Below, piece by piece: positions 8,452-17,183 of a DNA stretch of 64,000 bases (the first letter of the stretch is position 1; every line of letters starts with the position of its first letter). Source of the DNA: CAYNKA01 sp964397655 (GTDB lineage: Bacteria > Spirochaetota > Spirochaetia > DTKZ01); assembly GCA_964397655.1 (NCBI GenBank), contig CAYNKA010000005.1, forward strand, positions 186,001 to 250,000, written 5' to 3'. A program made the translations under genes and the position numbers. The notes under the pieces are model-generated. The model had not been told where the DNA came from, did no database searches, and was given only the letters and a program-made list of their open reading frames with translations.

Positions 8452-8973
8452 ATGGAGAAAAAGTACATGAGTAAAAAAACGGTTTTTCTGATGATCGGCA
8501 TGGTTCTCTTGGGCGGATCGGTTTTCGCGGCTACGACCGGCTCGTTGACGGTTCAAGGAACGGTTCCGGCGGTGCTCGACATAACCGTCACGGCGACCGC
8601 GGCGGCGAACACGCTCGACCTGACGACGGACGTCGCGGATCTCGTCGTGGCCACGGTCGTGGAACGGAGCAACAAGAAGGCGGGCTATACGGTCACCCTC
8701 CAATCCGCCAACGGCGTCACTTCCAGCCTGAGCACGGGCAGATTCAAGAGCGCCGACGTAGCGAACGGTGATTACCTCGACTACTCCCTGAAATACGGCG
8801 GGTCATCGGTGACCTTCACCAACGGAATCGCCACCATCACGGACAGCTCGACCAAGACCACCGGCACCGGCGCCTCGAAGAACCTCACCATCAGCTACAC
8901 CGGGGCATCGGGAGTCCTTCTGTACGAGGACACCTACCTGGACACCCTCACGTTCACCATCATAGCGAAGTAG
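8452..8973 (+). CDS. Putative pilus subunit, spore-coat-U/CsuA-like, exported
   Basis: Exported 173-aa protein, first gene of the pilus-like operon. After a signal peptide (KKTVFLMIGMVLLGGSVFA, cleavage after about residue 26) comes one beta-rich domain without Cys. It begins with alternating hydrophobics (SLTVQGTVPAVLDITVTAT), as a donor strand would, contains YTVTLQSANG, and ends YLDTLTFTIIAK, like the C-terminal strand of spore-coat-U/Csu subunits (the GxYxDTVTVTV type). Family assignment is by this pattern and by the chaperone and usher next to it. The start could instead be ATG 8467, which has GGAG 9 nt upstream; 8452 would be leaderless. Likely the major shaft subunit (inference). Confidence 0.65.
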   Translation: MEKKYMSKKTVFLMIGMVLLGGSVFAATTGSLTVQGTVPAVLDITVTATAAANTLDLTTDVADLVVATVVERSNKKAGYTVTLQSANGVTSSLSTGRFKSADVANGDYLDYSLKYGGSSVTFTNGIATITDSSTKTTGTGASKNLTISYTGASGVLLYEDTYLDTLTFTIIAK

Positions 8974-8988
8974 CAGTCGGTAAAGGTC

Positions 8989-9729
8989 GTGCCAGCATTA
9001 TTCGTGGTCATGGCCCTGCTCCTCCGGAGCGGGGCCTTGTTCGCATTCGGCTTCGAGCCGATCAGCCGGGACTTCGAACCGAGCGGACCGGAATCCGTCC
9101 AGACCTTCCGTCTGGAGAACGAGGGCGACAAGAACATCGCGATCAGGCTCAGGATCCTGACCCGCGACATGGACGAGTACGGCAAGGAGACCTACGGTCC
9201 CGCTGACGGCAAATTCCTCGTCTACCCCTCGCAGGTCGTCCTGAAACCGAAGGCGGTTCAATCCGTCAAGGTCCAATGGAAGGGCGAAGCCGAGCCGGAA
9301 AGGGAGGCCTGTTTCAGAATTCTGGCGGAACAGGTGCCGGTCAATTTCGCGGACGACACCGCGTCGGGAAGCAGGATACAGATCCTTTTCCGCTATTTGG
9401 GAGCGATCTACGTCCTTCCGAAGGGAGCGGAACCCGACATAGTCCTGGAATCCAACCGACCTGCGACCGGCCCATCCGGCGAGAAAGGACTCGAACTCGT
9501 CTTTCTGAACAAGGGCAGGGCTCACGCGATTCTCGGCAACCTATCCGTCATCCTGTCGGCCGGGAATCCGAGCGAGGCGGTAACCTTGACCGTCCCGGAC
9601 CGTATGCTGAAGGGAATCACGGGCGAGAATGTCCTGCCGGAAAAACGAAGACGTTTCTTTCTCGCCGTACCGGAACCGTTCTCCCATGACGACACGCGCG
9701 TCTCCTTCAGATTCGATCCGATCCGGTAA
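8989..9729 (+). CDS. Periplasmic pilus chaperone, PapD/CsuC-like
   Basis: Periplasmic chaperone, 246 aa, for donor-strand complementation of pilin subunits. The start is GTG 8989, giving a signal peptide PALFVVMALLLRSGALFAFG. The N-terminal Ig-like domain shows FRLENEGDKNIAIRLR and the G1-strand region VLKPKAVQSVKVQW followed by EREACFRILAEQVPV, the arrangement seen in PapD-type chaperones. The C-terminal domain includes LVFLNKGRAHAILGNLSV. The gene starts 15 bp after the first subunit and its end overlaps the usher reading frame. Homology is visible in pattern only; I could not align it, so the exact clade is an inference. Confidence 0.72.
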   Translation: MPALFVVMALLLRSGALFAFGFEPISRDFEPSGPESVQTFRLENEGDKNIAIRLRILTRDMDEYGKETYGPADGKFLVYPSQVVLKPKAVQSVKVQWKGEAEPEREACFRILAEQVPVNFADDTASGSRIQILFRYLGAIYVLPKGAEPDIVLESNRPATGPSGEKGLELVFLNKGRAHAILGNLSVILSAGNPSEAVTLTVPDRMLKGITGENVLPEKRRRFFLAVPEPFSHDDTRVSFRFDPIR

Positions 9730-12166
9730 GAACCCGGAGAAACGTCTGCAGCCGATCCGACTCTTCGCCGCGTTGCTCCTGCTCGCCGCAGGAACCGGGC
9801 CGGTCGCCCAAGCCCTACCGAACGCGCCCATCCCCCTCGGCCTCTACGTCGAAGGGACCTTTCGCGGAAACATTCCGGGCGATCCCGAGGCGGTTCCGCC
9901 GCGCATGAGCCGCTCCGAATTTCTCAGACAGATCGAGCCCCTCGTGGAGAAGGAGGTGGCGGACGCCCTCAGGACTCCCCGGGAGCCGCAGGGGGAGGAT
10001 TCTCCGATCGACCTCACGCTGGACGAGATAGCGAAGACCGGACTCGCCGCCGAATTCGACCCCTCCCTCCTGGAAGTGAGGATAGGCATCCCCTTCGAAC
10101 TCAGGCCCTGGTCCATCCAGCGCATCCTCGATCGCGGCGTCCCGCAGACGGACAAGGCCGAGCGTCCGGCCGACTACGCCGGCTATCTCAATTTCTACGG
10201 CAGGAGCGAGGTCTCGTGGAAATCCGCCGGAAACGAGACGGTCTTCGATTCCCCGTCGAGTCTCACCGTCCAGCAGGTCGCGAACATACGGACCTGGGTC
10301 GCGGAAAGCGAGACGTATTTCACCGGCGCCCCCTCGCCGTCCTTCGACCTGGATTACGCACGACTCGTCAAGGATTATCCCGAGCTCTCCCTGCGCCTCA
10401 ATGCGGGCAATCTCATCCTTCCGGCCGCGGGTTTGAAATCCCAGGGCAACCTGACAGGCATCGGAGCGGCCAGGGATTCGGCCTACTCGTTCCGTACCGC
10501 CGAGAGGCTCGAGGCGCAGCAGGAGATCGTTCTCCGCTCGGCAGCGGACGTGAGCATCTACGTGAACGACCGAGTGGTCAAGGTCCTACGGCTTCCGCCC
10601 GGGCGCCACCGGATCGGGGATTTCCCCTTCCTGAACGGTCTCAACACCCTCAGGATCGAAATCCACGAGGAGGGATCTCCGCCCAGGACCATCCTCCTTT
10701 CGGTGCCGTTCGAGTCCGGACTCCTCATGAGGCGGGACTACTCCTATTCGGCCGCGGTCGGCACCAAGGAATGGACCTCACGGAATCCCGTGGTCACGGC
10801 CTACGGCAGATACGGATTGCTGGACTACCTGACGGTGGGCCTCAACGGCCAAGCAGGGCTCGACAGAGGCCTTTTCGGAGCGGAGGCGATCTGGGCGAGC
10901 CCCGCGGGGAATTTCAAGACCGAACTCGGCGTGAGCAGCGACCGCACCGGAGCCCCGGACTTCGGCGGGCAGCTCCAGTACAGACTCGCGGTCGCTTCGC
11001 GGCCCGACCTTCCCGTGATAGGAGTCTCGGCGAGATACACGGGGAAACGGTTCCTCGCGCCCGGATCCGAGGCCGCGGCGAACGATTACGCGTGGAATTT
11101 TTCGGCGGTAGCGAGCCAGGCCGTTCCCGGAGGGATAGGTCTCAATTTCGGCGCTGGATATCAGACGGGCTGGGGCGATTCGGCCGGCACGACGACCGGT
11201 TCCTTTTCGATCATGAAGAATTTCGGCGGCGGAACGACGCTCTCCTTCTTCCTCGCCGCCGAGACGGGCAGGACCGCCGACCCGGTCTGGAAGGGAGGCG
11301 TGACGCTGACGATCTCCCCGCCGGGAGAACGGACCACGGTCAACGTGAGCCACGACATCGTCAACGGCCCCGCATACGTCGACTACCAGGTCCGCCCGAA
11401 GAAAAACCTGGGTTCCCCGGGGTATTCGGCGTCCCTCGAGGGAATCCCCTTCGGAAACGAGACGGCCTCTTCCGCGCGCATAGGCGCGACCTACGCCCAC
11501 GAGCTCTTCGAGACTTCGGCCTACAACACCGTCCAGCGGGGGCCGGACGGAAAGCCGCCCTTCCTCGAGAAGATCAACCTCTCGGCCGCGAGCGCGCTGG
11601 CGTTCTCGGACGGAACATGGGCAGTCACAAGGCCGATATCCGACTCCTTCGCTATCGTCGTCCCCGAAGGAATCGAGGGGCGTCGGGTACGAGTCTCCTC
11701 GGGCGGTGATTCGGTCCTCACCGCTAAGGAAGGGGAAGTCGCGACCGTGCCGGACATCCGCTCCTACCAGCCGAGGGCGCTGATTGCGGACATACCCGAA
11801 CTGCCGCCGGGAAAGGAGGCCGGCCCCCGGAACAGGCTGCTTCTGCCTTCCTACAAAAGCGGCTATACTCTCCGTGTGGGGATAACGAGCACCCGTTACG
11901 GCAAGGGCGCCCTGACCTTCCTCGACGGCAAGCCGATCGCGCTCCAGGGAGGCGAGATCGTATCCCGTGACGATCCGGGAAGGCCGAGCTTCCCCTTCTA
12001 CACGGACGAGGAGGGATCGTTCGAATATTTCGGCTTCGTTCCCGGCACGTACGAGCTGCGGCTCTTCGTCCACGAAATGGCCAGGATCGATTTCACGATT
12101 CCGGAAAGCGGCGAAGCGTTCACCGATCTCGGGAATCTCAAACTGCCGATCCTGAAAAGGGAGTGA
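9686..12166 (+). CDS. Outer-membrane usher-like protein, archaic chaperone-usher type
   Basis: Beta-barrel usher that would secrete and assemble subunits across the outer membrane, about 826 aa from ATG 9686. The export signal is PIRLFAALLLLAAGTGPVAQA, so the true start may be nearer the end of the chaperone gene (a CTG at about 9748 follows GGAG). Residues about 270-340 (SIYVNDRVVKVLRLPPGRHRIGD and FLNGLNTLRIEI) resemble the N-terminal usher and plug region; the middle is barrel-like alternating strands (YSAAVGTKEW, VTAYGRYGLLDYLTVGLNGQ). Near the end VPDIRSYQPRALIADIPELP and LLPSYKSGY match the conserved usher C-terminal domains. Length fits ushers (about 800). Family call good, sub-clade uncertain. 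Confidence 0.72.
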   Translation: MTTRASPSDSIRSGKNPEKRLQPIRLFAALLLLAAGTGPVAQALPNAPIPLGLYVEGTFRGNIPGDPEAVPPRMSRSEFLRQIEPLVEKEVADALRTPREPQGEDSPIDLTLDEIAKTGLAAEFDPSLLEVRIGIPFELRPWSIQRILDRGVPQTDKAERPADYAGYLNFYGRSEVSWKSAGNETVFDSPSSLTVQQVANIRTWVAESETYFTGAPSPSFDLDYARLVKDYPELSLRLNAGNLILPAAGLKSQGNLTGIGAARDSAYSFRTAERLEAQQEIVLRSAADVSIYVNDRVVKVLRLPPGRHRIGDFPFLNGLNTLRIEIHEEGSPPRTILLSVPFESGLLMRRDYSYSAAVGTKEWTSRNPVVTAYGRYGLLDYLTVGLNGQAGLDRGLFGAEAIWASPAGNFKTELGVSSDRTGAPDFGGQLQYRLAVASRPDLPVIGVSARYTGKRFLAPGSEAAANDYAWNFSAVASQAVPGGIGLNFGAGYQTGWGDSAGTTTGSFSIMKNFGGGTTLSFFLAAETGRTADPVWKGGVTLTISPPGERTTVNVSHDIVNGPAYVDYQVRPKKNLGSPGYSASLEGIPFGNETASSARIGATYAHELFETSAYNTVQRGPDGKPPFLEKINLSAASALAFSDGTWAVTRPISDSFAIVVPEGIEGRRVRVSSGGDSVLTAKEGEVATVPDIRSYQPRALIADIPELPPGKEAGPRNRLLLPSYKSGYTLRVGITSTRYGKGALTFLDGKPIALQGGEIVSRDDPGRPSFPFYTDEEGSFEYFGFVPGTYELRLFVHEMARIDFTIPESGEAFTDLGNLKLPILKRE

Positions 12167-12170
12167 CGTT

Positions 12171-13109
12171 ATGACGAAAAACACGGCGCTGCGCATCTCG
12201 GTTCTCGGACTCGTATTATCGGGAATGGCGATCCCCGCCTCGACCCAGACGATGTCGTTCCAGCAGGCGCCGAAGAACGTCCGGGGCTCCTTCGTCGTGG
12301 ATCAGGAAGTAGTGATCCAGGAGAGCTTCGACGTCCGTCACAAGGGGACCGGCACGCCCTACTTCACGACCTTCTCCCCGGGACAGGGTGGGACCTTCGC
12401 GCCCCGGCTCGCGTCCGACGGGGCGGGAAACAGCCTCGCCTACTACGTCTACGACGACGTCGCGCAGCGCAACATCCTCAAGGACCTCTCGGTCTCCCCC
12501 TCGCCCGCCGAAGTCCTCAGCGGAAGCTTTCCGGATTCCTCGAAGTTCCAGACCCAGACCCGGAACTTCGCCGTTGCGATACCGGCCGGGACCTTCCCGG
12601 TCGCCGGCACCTACACCGACACCTTGATCATGACCCTGTATCCGGGAACCGTCACGTCCCACGGGACCTCGGCGGATCAGTCCTCGTTTTCCCTCACGAT
12701 CAAGGTCCCGAAACTGATGGACCTTTCCCTCGTGGCGGCGAATTCCTTCTTCGACCTCAACAGCGTCGCGCTCACGATGGATTTCGGACTCCTGTCCGCG
12801 GGAAGCACGAGGAGCGCCGACCTCGTCGTCCGCTCGAACGCTCCCTACGGAGTCACCGTCACGTCCCGGAACGGGGGCATCATGAAAATCAACGACCCGG
12901 CGGACTCGAGCACCGTCCCCTACACCTTCGACGTGAACGGGACCGCAAGGACTCTTCCGGCGGGAACCGCGGCCTCGATCGCCTCGGGGATGGCTCCTAC
13001 TGGTTTCGAGGGGACGAGGTTCAGGCTCTCCTTCACGATAGGCGACTTCGGCATGGCCACGGAAGGAACCTATTCCGACGTCCTCACGCTGACCGTCATC
13101 GCGAACTGA
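12171..13109 (+). CDS. Two-domain pilus tip-like subunit, spore-coat-U type, exported
   Basis: Exported 312-aa protein, last gene of the pilus-like operon, 4 bp after the usher and with GGGAG before its ATG. The signal peptide is about residues 1-25 (LRISVLGLVLSGMAIPASTQ). Two beta domains follow: the first ends AGTYTDTLIMTLYPG, the second starts about MDLSLVAANSFFDLN, contains APYGVTVTSRNGG and ends EGTYSDVLTLTVIAN. Both ends match the GxYxDTxTxTV closing strand of spore-coat-U subunits. Two-domain subunits at the end of Csu-type operons are tip adhesins (CsuE), so a tip or adhesin role is inferred. No Cys pairs are present, unlike many proteobacterial pilins. Confidence 0.65.
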   Translation: MTKNTALRISVLGLVLSGMAIPASTQTMSFQQAPKNVRGSFVVDQEVVIQESFDVRHKGTGTPYFTTFSPGQGGTFAPRLASDGAGNSLAYYVYDDVAQRNILKDLSVSPSPAEVLSGSFPDSSKFQTQTRNFAVAIPAGTFPVAGTYTDTLIMTLYPGTVTSHGTSADQSSFSLTIKVPKLMDLSLVAANSFFDLNSVALTMDFGLLSAGSTRSADLVVRSNAPYGVTVTSRNGGIMKINDPADSSTVPYTFDVNGTARTLPAGTAASIASGMAPTGFEGTRFRLSFTIGDFGMATEGTYSDVLTLTVIAN

Positions 13110-13119
13110 CGCACACCTC

Positions 13120-13154
13120 GTAAAGACGCCCGGGCGGGCGAAACCGGCCTTTAC
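13120..13154 (+). terminator. Weak inverted repeat after the pilus operon
   Basis: GTAAAG (13120-13125) and CTTTAC (13149-13154) enclose a GC-rich GCCCGGGCGGGC core, 11 bp past the last stop codon. No T tract follows. A terminator is plausible from position only. Confidence 0.3.
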
Positions 13155-13194
13155 ACGGGATGCCGATCCCGCTACGCTTCGGACGGAGAAGACC

Positions 13195-13962
13195 ATGATC
13201 CTCGTGATAAACATCGGGAATTCGAGCATCTCGGCGGGCCTCCACGGCATCGGCGGGTGGACGGAACACCGAAGGTATTCCACCGACGAGAGGAAGACGG
13301 CGGACGAGTACCTCGTGCTCTTCCGGGCCTCCTTCGGGGAGAAGGCACTGGCCTCCTCGGACCGGGTCGCGGTCAGCACCGTGGTGCCGGAGCTCGAGAA
13401 GACCTTCGAGGACTTCGGGCTGCGCTTGCTCGGGAAGCCCCCCTTCGTCGTGAGGCCCCGGCACAGGGCGGGCCTCGAGGTGGCGATCGACAACCCCGAG
13501 GAACTCGGCACCGACCTCCTCGCCGACGCCGTCGCGGGATACGATCGCTGCGGAGGAAGCTGCATCATCGTCGACTTCGGCACGGCGCTCACCTTCACCG
13601 CCGTGGAAAAGGGCGGGATCGTTCGAGGCGCCGCCATCGCCCCGGGGATCGGAAGCGCGGTCAAGGCGCTTTCTTCCAGCACGGCGAAGCTTCCCCGGGT
13701 GCCCATAGAGGCTCCCGTCAAGGCCATCGGGACCGACACGGTCGCCTCCATCCAATCGGGGATCGTCCTCGGATACGCCGGGCTCACGGAAAGCATGATA
13801 TCGCGCATGAAGAAGGAGCTTCCTCCCCCAGTCACCGTGATCGCCACGGGCGGCCAGGCCACGGTCATGGCCGACCTCGTCCCCTGCTTCGACGTCGTCG
13901 ATCCCTGGATAACCTTGGACGGCATCAGGCTCATCGCCGAGCGGGAAGGGGGAATGCGGTGA
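13195..13962 (+). CDS. coaX: Type III pantothenate kinase
   Basis: ATP:pantothenate phosphotransferase, first step of coenzyme A synthesis, cytoplasmic, 255 aa as expected for CoaX. Phosphate-binding motif ILVINIGNSS at the N-terminus, then GTDLLADAVAGYDRCGG with the conserved catalytic Asp, IIVDFGTALTFTAVEKGGIVRGAAIAPGIG in mid-protein, and a C-terminal VIATGGQA. These are the standard ASKHA-fold CoaX signatures. GGAG precedes the ATG. Its stop codon overlaps the start of the SMUG1-type glycosylase gene by one base (TGATG), so the two are co-translated. Confidence 0.95.
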   Translation: MILVINIGNSSISAGLHGIGGWTEHRRYSTDERKTADEYLVLFRASFGEKALASSDRVAVSTVVPELEKTFEDFGLRLLGKPPFVVRPRHRAGLEVAIDNPEELGTDLLADAVAGYDRCGGSCIIVDFGTALTFTAVEKGGIVRGAAIAPGIGSAVKALSSSTAKLPRVPIEAPVKAIGTDTVASIQSGIVLGYAGLTESMISRMKKELPPPVTVIATGGQATVMADLVPCFDVVDPWITLDGIRLIAEREGGMR

Positions 13963-14708
13963 TGCCTCCTGCCCTCGAGCGGGTCTCGAGACGGCTTTCC
14001 GAGGAGGTCGGCGGGCTCGCCTTCTCCTCGCCCGCCTCCGTCGTGTACAACACGCTGGACTACGCTTGGGCCCCCCACCGCGCCTATCTCGAGCGGTACG
14101 GCCGTCCCGGCAAACGGGTCGTCTTCCTCGGCATGAACCCCGGCCCCTTCGGAATGGCCCAGACCGGGGTCCCCTTCGGCGAGGTGTCCGCGGTGAGGGA
14201 CTGGCTCGGCATCGATGCCGCGGTGAGAAAACCGGCCGTCGAGCATCCGAAGCGGCCGATCACGGGCTTCTCCTGCCCGCGCTCCGAGGTGAGCGGCCGA
14301 AGGCTCTGGGCCCTTTTCGCGAAACGCTTCGGCACCGCCGAAACCTTCTTCCGGGACCATTTCGTGGCGAATTACTGTCCCCTCGCGTTCATGGCCGAGG
14401 GAGGCGGAAACGTCACGCCGGACAAGCTCCGCCGCGAGGAGGCCGATCTCCTCTTCGCCGCCTGCGACCGCGCCCTCGCGGAGACCGTCCGGATCCTGAA
14501 ACCCGCCTGGGTCGTCGGCGTGGGGAAATTCGCGGAAAGACGGGCGCTGGCGGTGAGGGAGAAACACTTTACGCCGGACGGCGAGGCTCCCGTATTCGGC
14601 GTCGCCTCGATCCTCCATCCGAGCCCCGCCAGCCCCCTCGCGAATCGGGGATGGGAGGCCGCGGTCGAGCGAACCCTCGTCAGCCTCGGTGTTTGGAAGC
14701 CCGAATAA
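13962..14708 (+). CDS. SMUG1-type uracil-DNA glycosylase
   Basis: DNA repair glycosylase of family 3, 248 aa, predicted to remove uracil or oxidised pyrimidines from DNA. The decisive motif is FLGMNPGPFGMAQTGVPFGE (about residues 49-68), nearly identical to the SMUG1 active-site loop including the catalytic Asn; the second is LHPSPASP near the C-terminus, carrying the catalytic His of SMUG1 HPSPxNP. An aromatic-rich VANYCPLAFM lies between. The start at 13962 overlaps the coaX stop; the frame stays open far upstream but that part is a shadow of coaX. SMUG1 is best known from animals, with scattered bacterial homologues. Confidence 0.9.
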   Translation: MPPALERVSRRLSEEVGGLAFSSPASVVYNTLDYAWAPHRAYLERYGRPGKRVVFLGMNPGPFGMAQTGVPFGEVSAVRDWLGIDAAVRKPAVEHPKRPITGFSCPRSEVSGRRLWALFAKRFGTAETFFRDHFVANYCPLAFMAEGGGNVTPDKLRREEADLLFAACDRALAETVRILKPAWVVGVGKFAERRALAVREKHFTPDGEAPVFGVASILHPSPASPLANRGWEAAVERTLVSLGVWKPE

Positions 14709-14749
14709 ACGTGAATGTTCGGTGACGCCCGAAGGGAAAGGAGAGTGCT

Positions 14750-15187
14750 ATGAAGATCGGAATCATCATCTGCGACCGCTACAAGAGCTGTTCCGGAGGA
14801 AAATGTTTCCGCTCAGCCAGAAACCGCGAGGGAGCGTTCAGCGTGTACCCGAAGGACGAGGAACTCGAAATCGTCGGGTTCACTTCCTGCGGAGGCTGCC
14901 CCGGCGGCAACGTCGAATACGCTCCCGAGGAGATGAAGAAGAACGGAGCGGAGGTCATACACCTCGCCACCGGTCTCCTCGTGGGTTATCCGCCCTGTCC
15001 CCGCATAGAGGAATTCAAGGCCTTCATAGAAGAAAAGTATTCGATCCCGGTCGTCGTCGGAACGCACCCGATACCGGAGAAATACTTCCTGACCCACCAG
15101 AAACTCGGGACCTGGAAGGCTCCGAAATGGGCCAGGCTCATCGAGCCGACGCTGCCCGGAGTCGAGGTCAGGAAGAGCTACGACTGA
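14750..15187 (+). CDS. CGGC domain protein
   Basis: Small 145-aa cytoplasmic protein of the CGGC family, named for the motif seen here as TSCGGCPGGN at about residues 44-53. Other cysteines lie at CDRYKSCSGGKCF near the N-terminus and YPPCPR at about 84-89, so a metal site is likely. The family is common in anaerobes and its biochemical role is not established; metal or heme-related handling has been suggested. AAAGGAGAG precedes the ATG. It follows the glycosylase by 41 bp and may be co-transcribed. Confidence 0.8.
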   Translation: MKIGIIICDRYKSCSGGKCFRSARNREGAFSVYPKDEELEIVGFTSCGGCPGGNVEYAPEEMKKNGAEVIHLATGLLVGYPPCPRIEEFKAFIEEKYSIPVVVGTHPIPEKYFLTHQKLGTWKAPKWARLIEPTLPGVEVRKSYD

Positions 15188-15205
15188 GGGCCAGCGGCCG
15201 GGGAC

Positions 15206-15628
15206 TCAGTCGCTCGCTTCCTTGAGCCTTATCTCCGAGTACCTTCCCGAGGCTTCGGAAACCTCCTTCTCCTCCTTGGAGAAGAAGTGGAGCACGTCCT
15301 CGAGGTCCGGGAGGGAATCGCAGAGGCAGTAGCGGTAGAAACACTCCCTCGTCGAAAGGAGCTTCTGGAAATCGGGGCGGTCCTTCATCAGGATCGGATC
15401 CGTCATCTCCCTTATGACCGCCCGGAGACCGCCCAGCCAGACTTTGCCGAAGTGGAAAAGCCGGAGTTTTCCCCGCCCGTCCTTGTAGTAGAGTTCGAAG
15501 AGGCCGGCCCGAGCGGGAACGACCTTCTGGATGTCGTATTTGTCCGCCTTCCTCATCGGAGACCAGTTGACGGTGTAGAACGCCTTTCCGCCCCGGACCA
15601 GTTTTTCCACATGATGAATTTCGGTCAT
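15206..15628 (-). CDS. Hypothetical protein, partner of the HD-GYP-like protein
   Basis: I do not recognise this 140-aa protein. It has no signal peptide or membrane segment, is rich in aromatic residues (FYTVNWSPMRKADKYDIQ, ELYYKDGRGKLRLFHFGKVWLGGL) and contains CFYRYCLC at about residues 91-98. Its ATG overlaps the stop of the HD-GYP-like gene (ATGA), so it is translated with it and probably works in the same process. A small beta-rich adaptor or regulatory domain would fit the strand-like pattern of the first half (inference). Confidence 0.75.
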   Translation of the reverse strand: MTEIHHVEKLVRGGKAFYTVNWSPMRKADKYDIQKVVPARAGLFELYYKDGRGKLRLFHFGKVWLGGLRAVIREMTDPILMKDRPDFQKLLSTRECFYRYCLCDSLPDLEDVLHFFSKEEKEVSEASGRYSEIRLKEASD

Positions 15629-17082
15629 GGCTTCGTCTTCATTTCGATGAACTCCTCGAACAGATCGAAGAGTACGGGATCGAGTTTCAGGTGCTTTTCG
15701 ACGAATTCATCGCGCATCATCGAAAGAGCCTCTTTCGCGGACAGCGGCTTGCGGTATTTTCTGTTCGGGTCGGTGAGGGAGTCGAAAACGTCCACTATTT
15801 CCAACACCTTGGCCGGAAAATACGCGAGGGCTTCGAAGTCGATCATGGGCTCGAGCTCGAAGGTTATGCAATAATCCTGGGATGCCTTGGGATTGGCCTG
15901 CTTGTATTTCGCGAGGTAGGCCCTGAAGTAGCCGTAACCGTTCGGGTCCCCGTAGTATTCGTGATGATAGCCGGTTATGAGGCCCGCCTGCCGAGGATAA
16001 TTCGTCTTGTTCATGACCGCGGTATAGCCGATCTTCACGTGATCCACGACTATGTCCCGATCGTAAGCGGCCTCTCCCTCGTGGTATTCGATCGCCTGGG
16101 CCTTTCCAATGTCGTGAACGAGGAAGCCCGTGGCCCAGTTGTGGAATTCGACCTCGGGAATCGATCTCATCCCCTTGTAGAACACCCTCTCCAGGGTAAC
16201 GTCGTCCTCGTGGAGCTGGGGGAGGAGCTTGCGGTAATATTTCTTGTATTTTCTGTCGAACGCGATCCTCAGCCTGTTCGCGACGCTCGAGTGCAGGACG
16301 AGGTTGTTGTAATAGGCCAGGAACGAAACGCCGTTCAGGAAAACTCTCGTCATGTGCTGGACGACCGTGCCGTTCGACTTGCTCACGAGGGTCTTGACGA
16401 GTTCGTCGTTGAATATCTCCTCGGTCACGAGGTGCGCGGTGACCTTCACCATGTCCTGGGTGGAATCCACGAGGTCCTGCGTGAGTTTCTTCGCCTCCTC
16501 GTCGCCGAGCCTGAGGGCTTCGAGCAGAGTCGCCTTGTTGATGAGCGCAGCGTCCCTGGAAGCCTCGACCAGGGTTTCCGCTACGACGTCGAACTGAGCG
16601 GTCTTTTGGGATAGGAGCCCGCCGAGCCGGTCTTTGGCCTGCCTGACGTGAGCCACCCGGGTTTCGATGGCCATGCTCTCGAAGCGTTCGTACTCCGGGC
16701 CGAAGTTGGCCCCTTCCGCGGCGACTTCGACCCGTCCGGCTTCTTCGGGTTCACGGGGCTCTGACAGGGCCTTCCCGTCGTCCTCCGTCCCGGCGGCGGG
16801 CGGCACCGACGTCGCCGCCCGAGGATTCTCGCCTTCGCCCGTGAAAACCGTATTGAGCGTCTCGTAGACCTTCCTGTCTATGAAGTATTCCCAGTTCGAG
16901 CCGGGATTGAGATAGAATCTCTCGTCGTTATCGTAGAGGGCCTTGAACTGCATCTTTCTGATCTTGCCCGTGATCTTGTTCCTGCAGACGACGACCTCGC
17001 CCCGCACGAGCAGGCCGTTCGCGAATCTCGGGTCCCTTTCCAGGACTTTCCTCAGAGAAACGACCGAAACCATTTCCGACAT
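15625..17082 (-). CDS. HD-GYP-like phosphohydrolase
   Basis: Cytoplasmic 485-aa protein with an unassigned N-terminal domain (about 1-80, KALYDNDERFYLNPGSNWEYFIDRKVYE), a linker rich in Pro/Glu, a helical segment and a C-terminal HD domain. Metal-binding signature: HNWATGFLVHDIGKAQAIEYHEG at about 320-342, then GLITGYHHEYYGDPNGYGYF, which corresponds to the HHE..DG.GYP of c-di-GMP phosphodiesterases but reads NGYG rather than DGSGYP. Later the LAYFPAKVLEIVDVFDSLTD block carries the last metal ligands, and RKPLSAKEAL is typical of HD-GYP. A cyclic-dinucleotide or (p)ppGpp-type phosphohydrolase is likely; the GYP change leaves the substrate open. Confidence 0.8.
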   Translation of the reverse strand: MSEMVSVVSLRKVLERDPRFANGLLVRGEVVVCRNKITGKIRKMQFKALYDNDERFYLNPGSNWEYFIDRKVYETLNTVFTGEGENPRAATSVPPAAGTEDDGKALSEPREPEEAGRVEVAAEGANFGPEYERFESMAIETRVAHVRQAKDRLGGLLSQKTAQFDVVAETLVEASRDAALINKATLLEALRLGDEEAKKLTQDLVDSTQDMVKVTAHLVTEEIFNDELVKTLVSKSNGTVVQHMTRVFLNGVSFLAYYNNLVLHSSVANRLRIAFDRKYKKYYRKLLPQLHEDDVTLERVFYKGMRSIPEVEFHNWATGFLVHDIGKAQAIEYHEGEAAYDRDIVVDHVKIGYTAVMNKTNYPRQAGLITGYHHEYYGDPNGYGYFRAYLAKYKQANPKASQDYCITFELEPMIDFEALAYFPAKVLEIVDVFDSLTDPNRKYRKPLSAKEALSMMRDEFVEKHLKLDPVLFDLFEEFIEMKTKP

Positions 17083-17183
17083 GATTCAAGAATACTATTT
17101 TTTTCGGATTTTGCCACCAGGAAAGAAGACCGAACCCGCACAAGCGGTGCGCAGTACTGGTGATGCACGGCCGAAGCGCGGCA

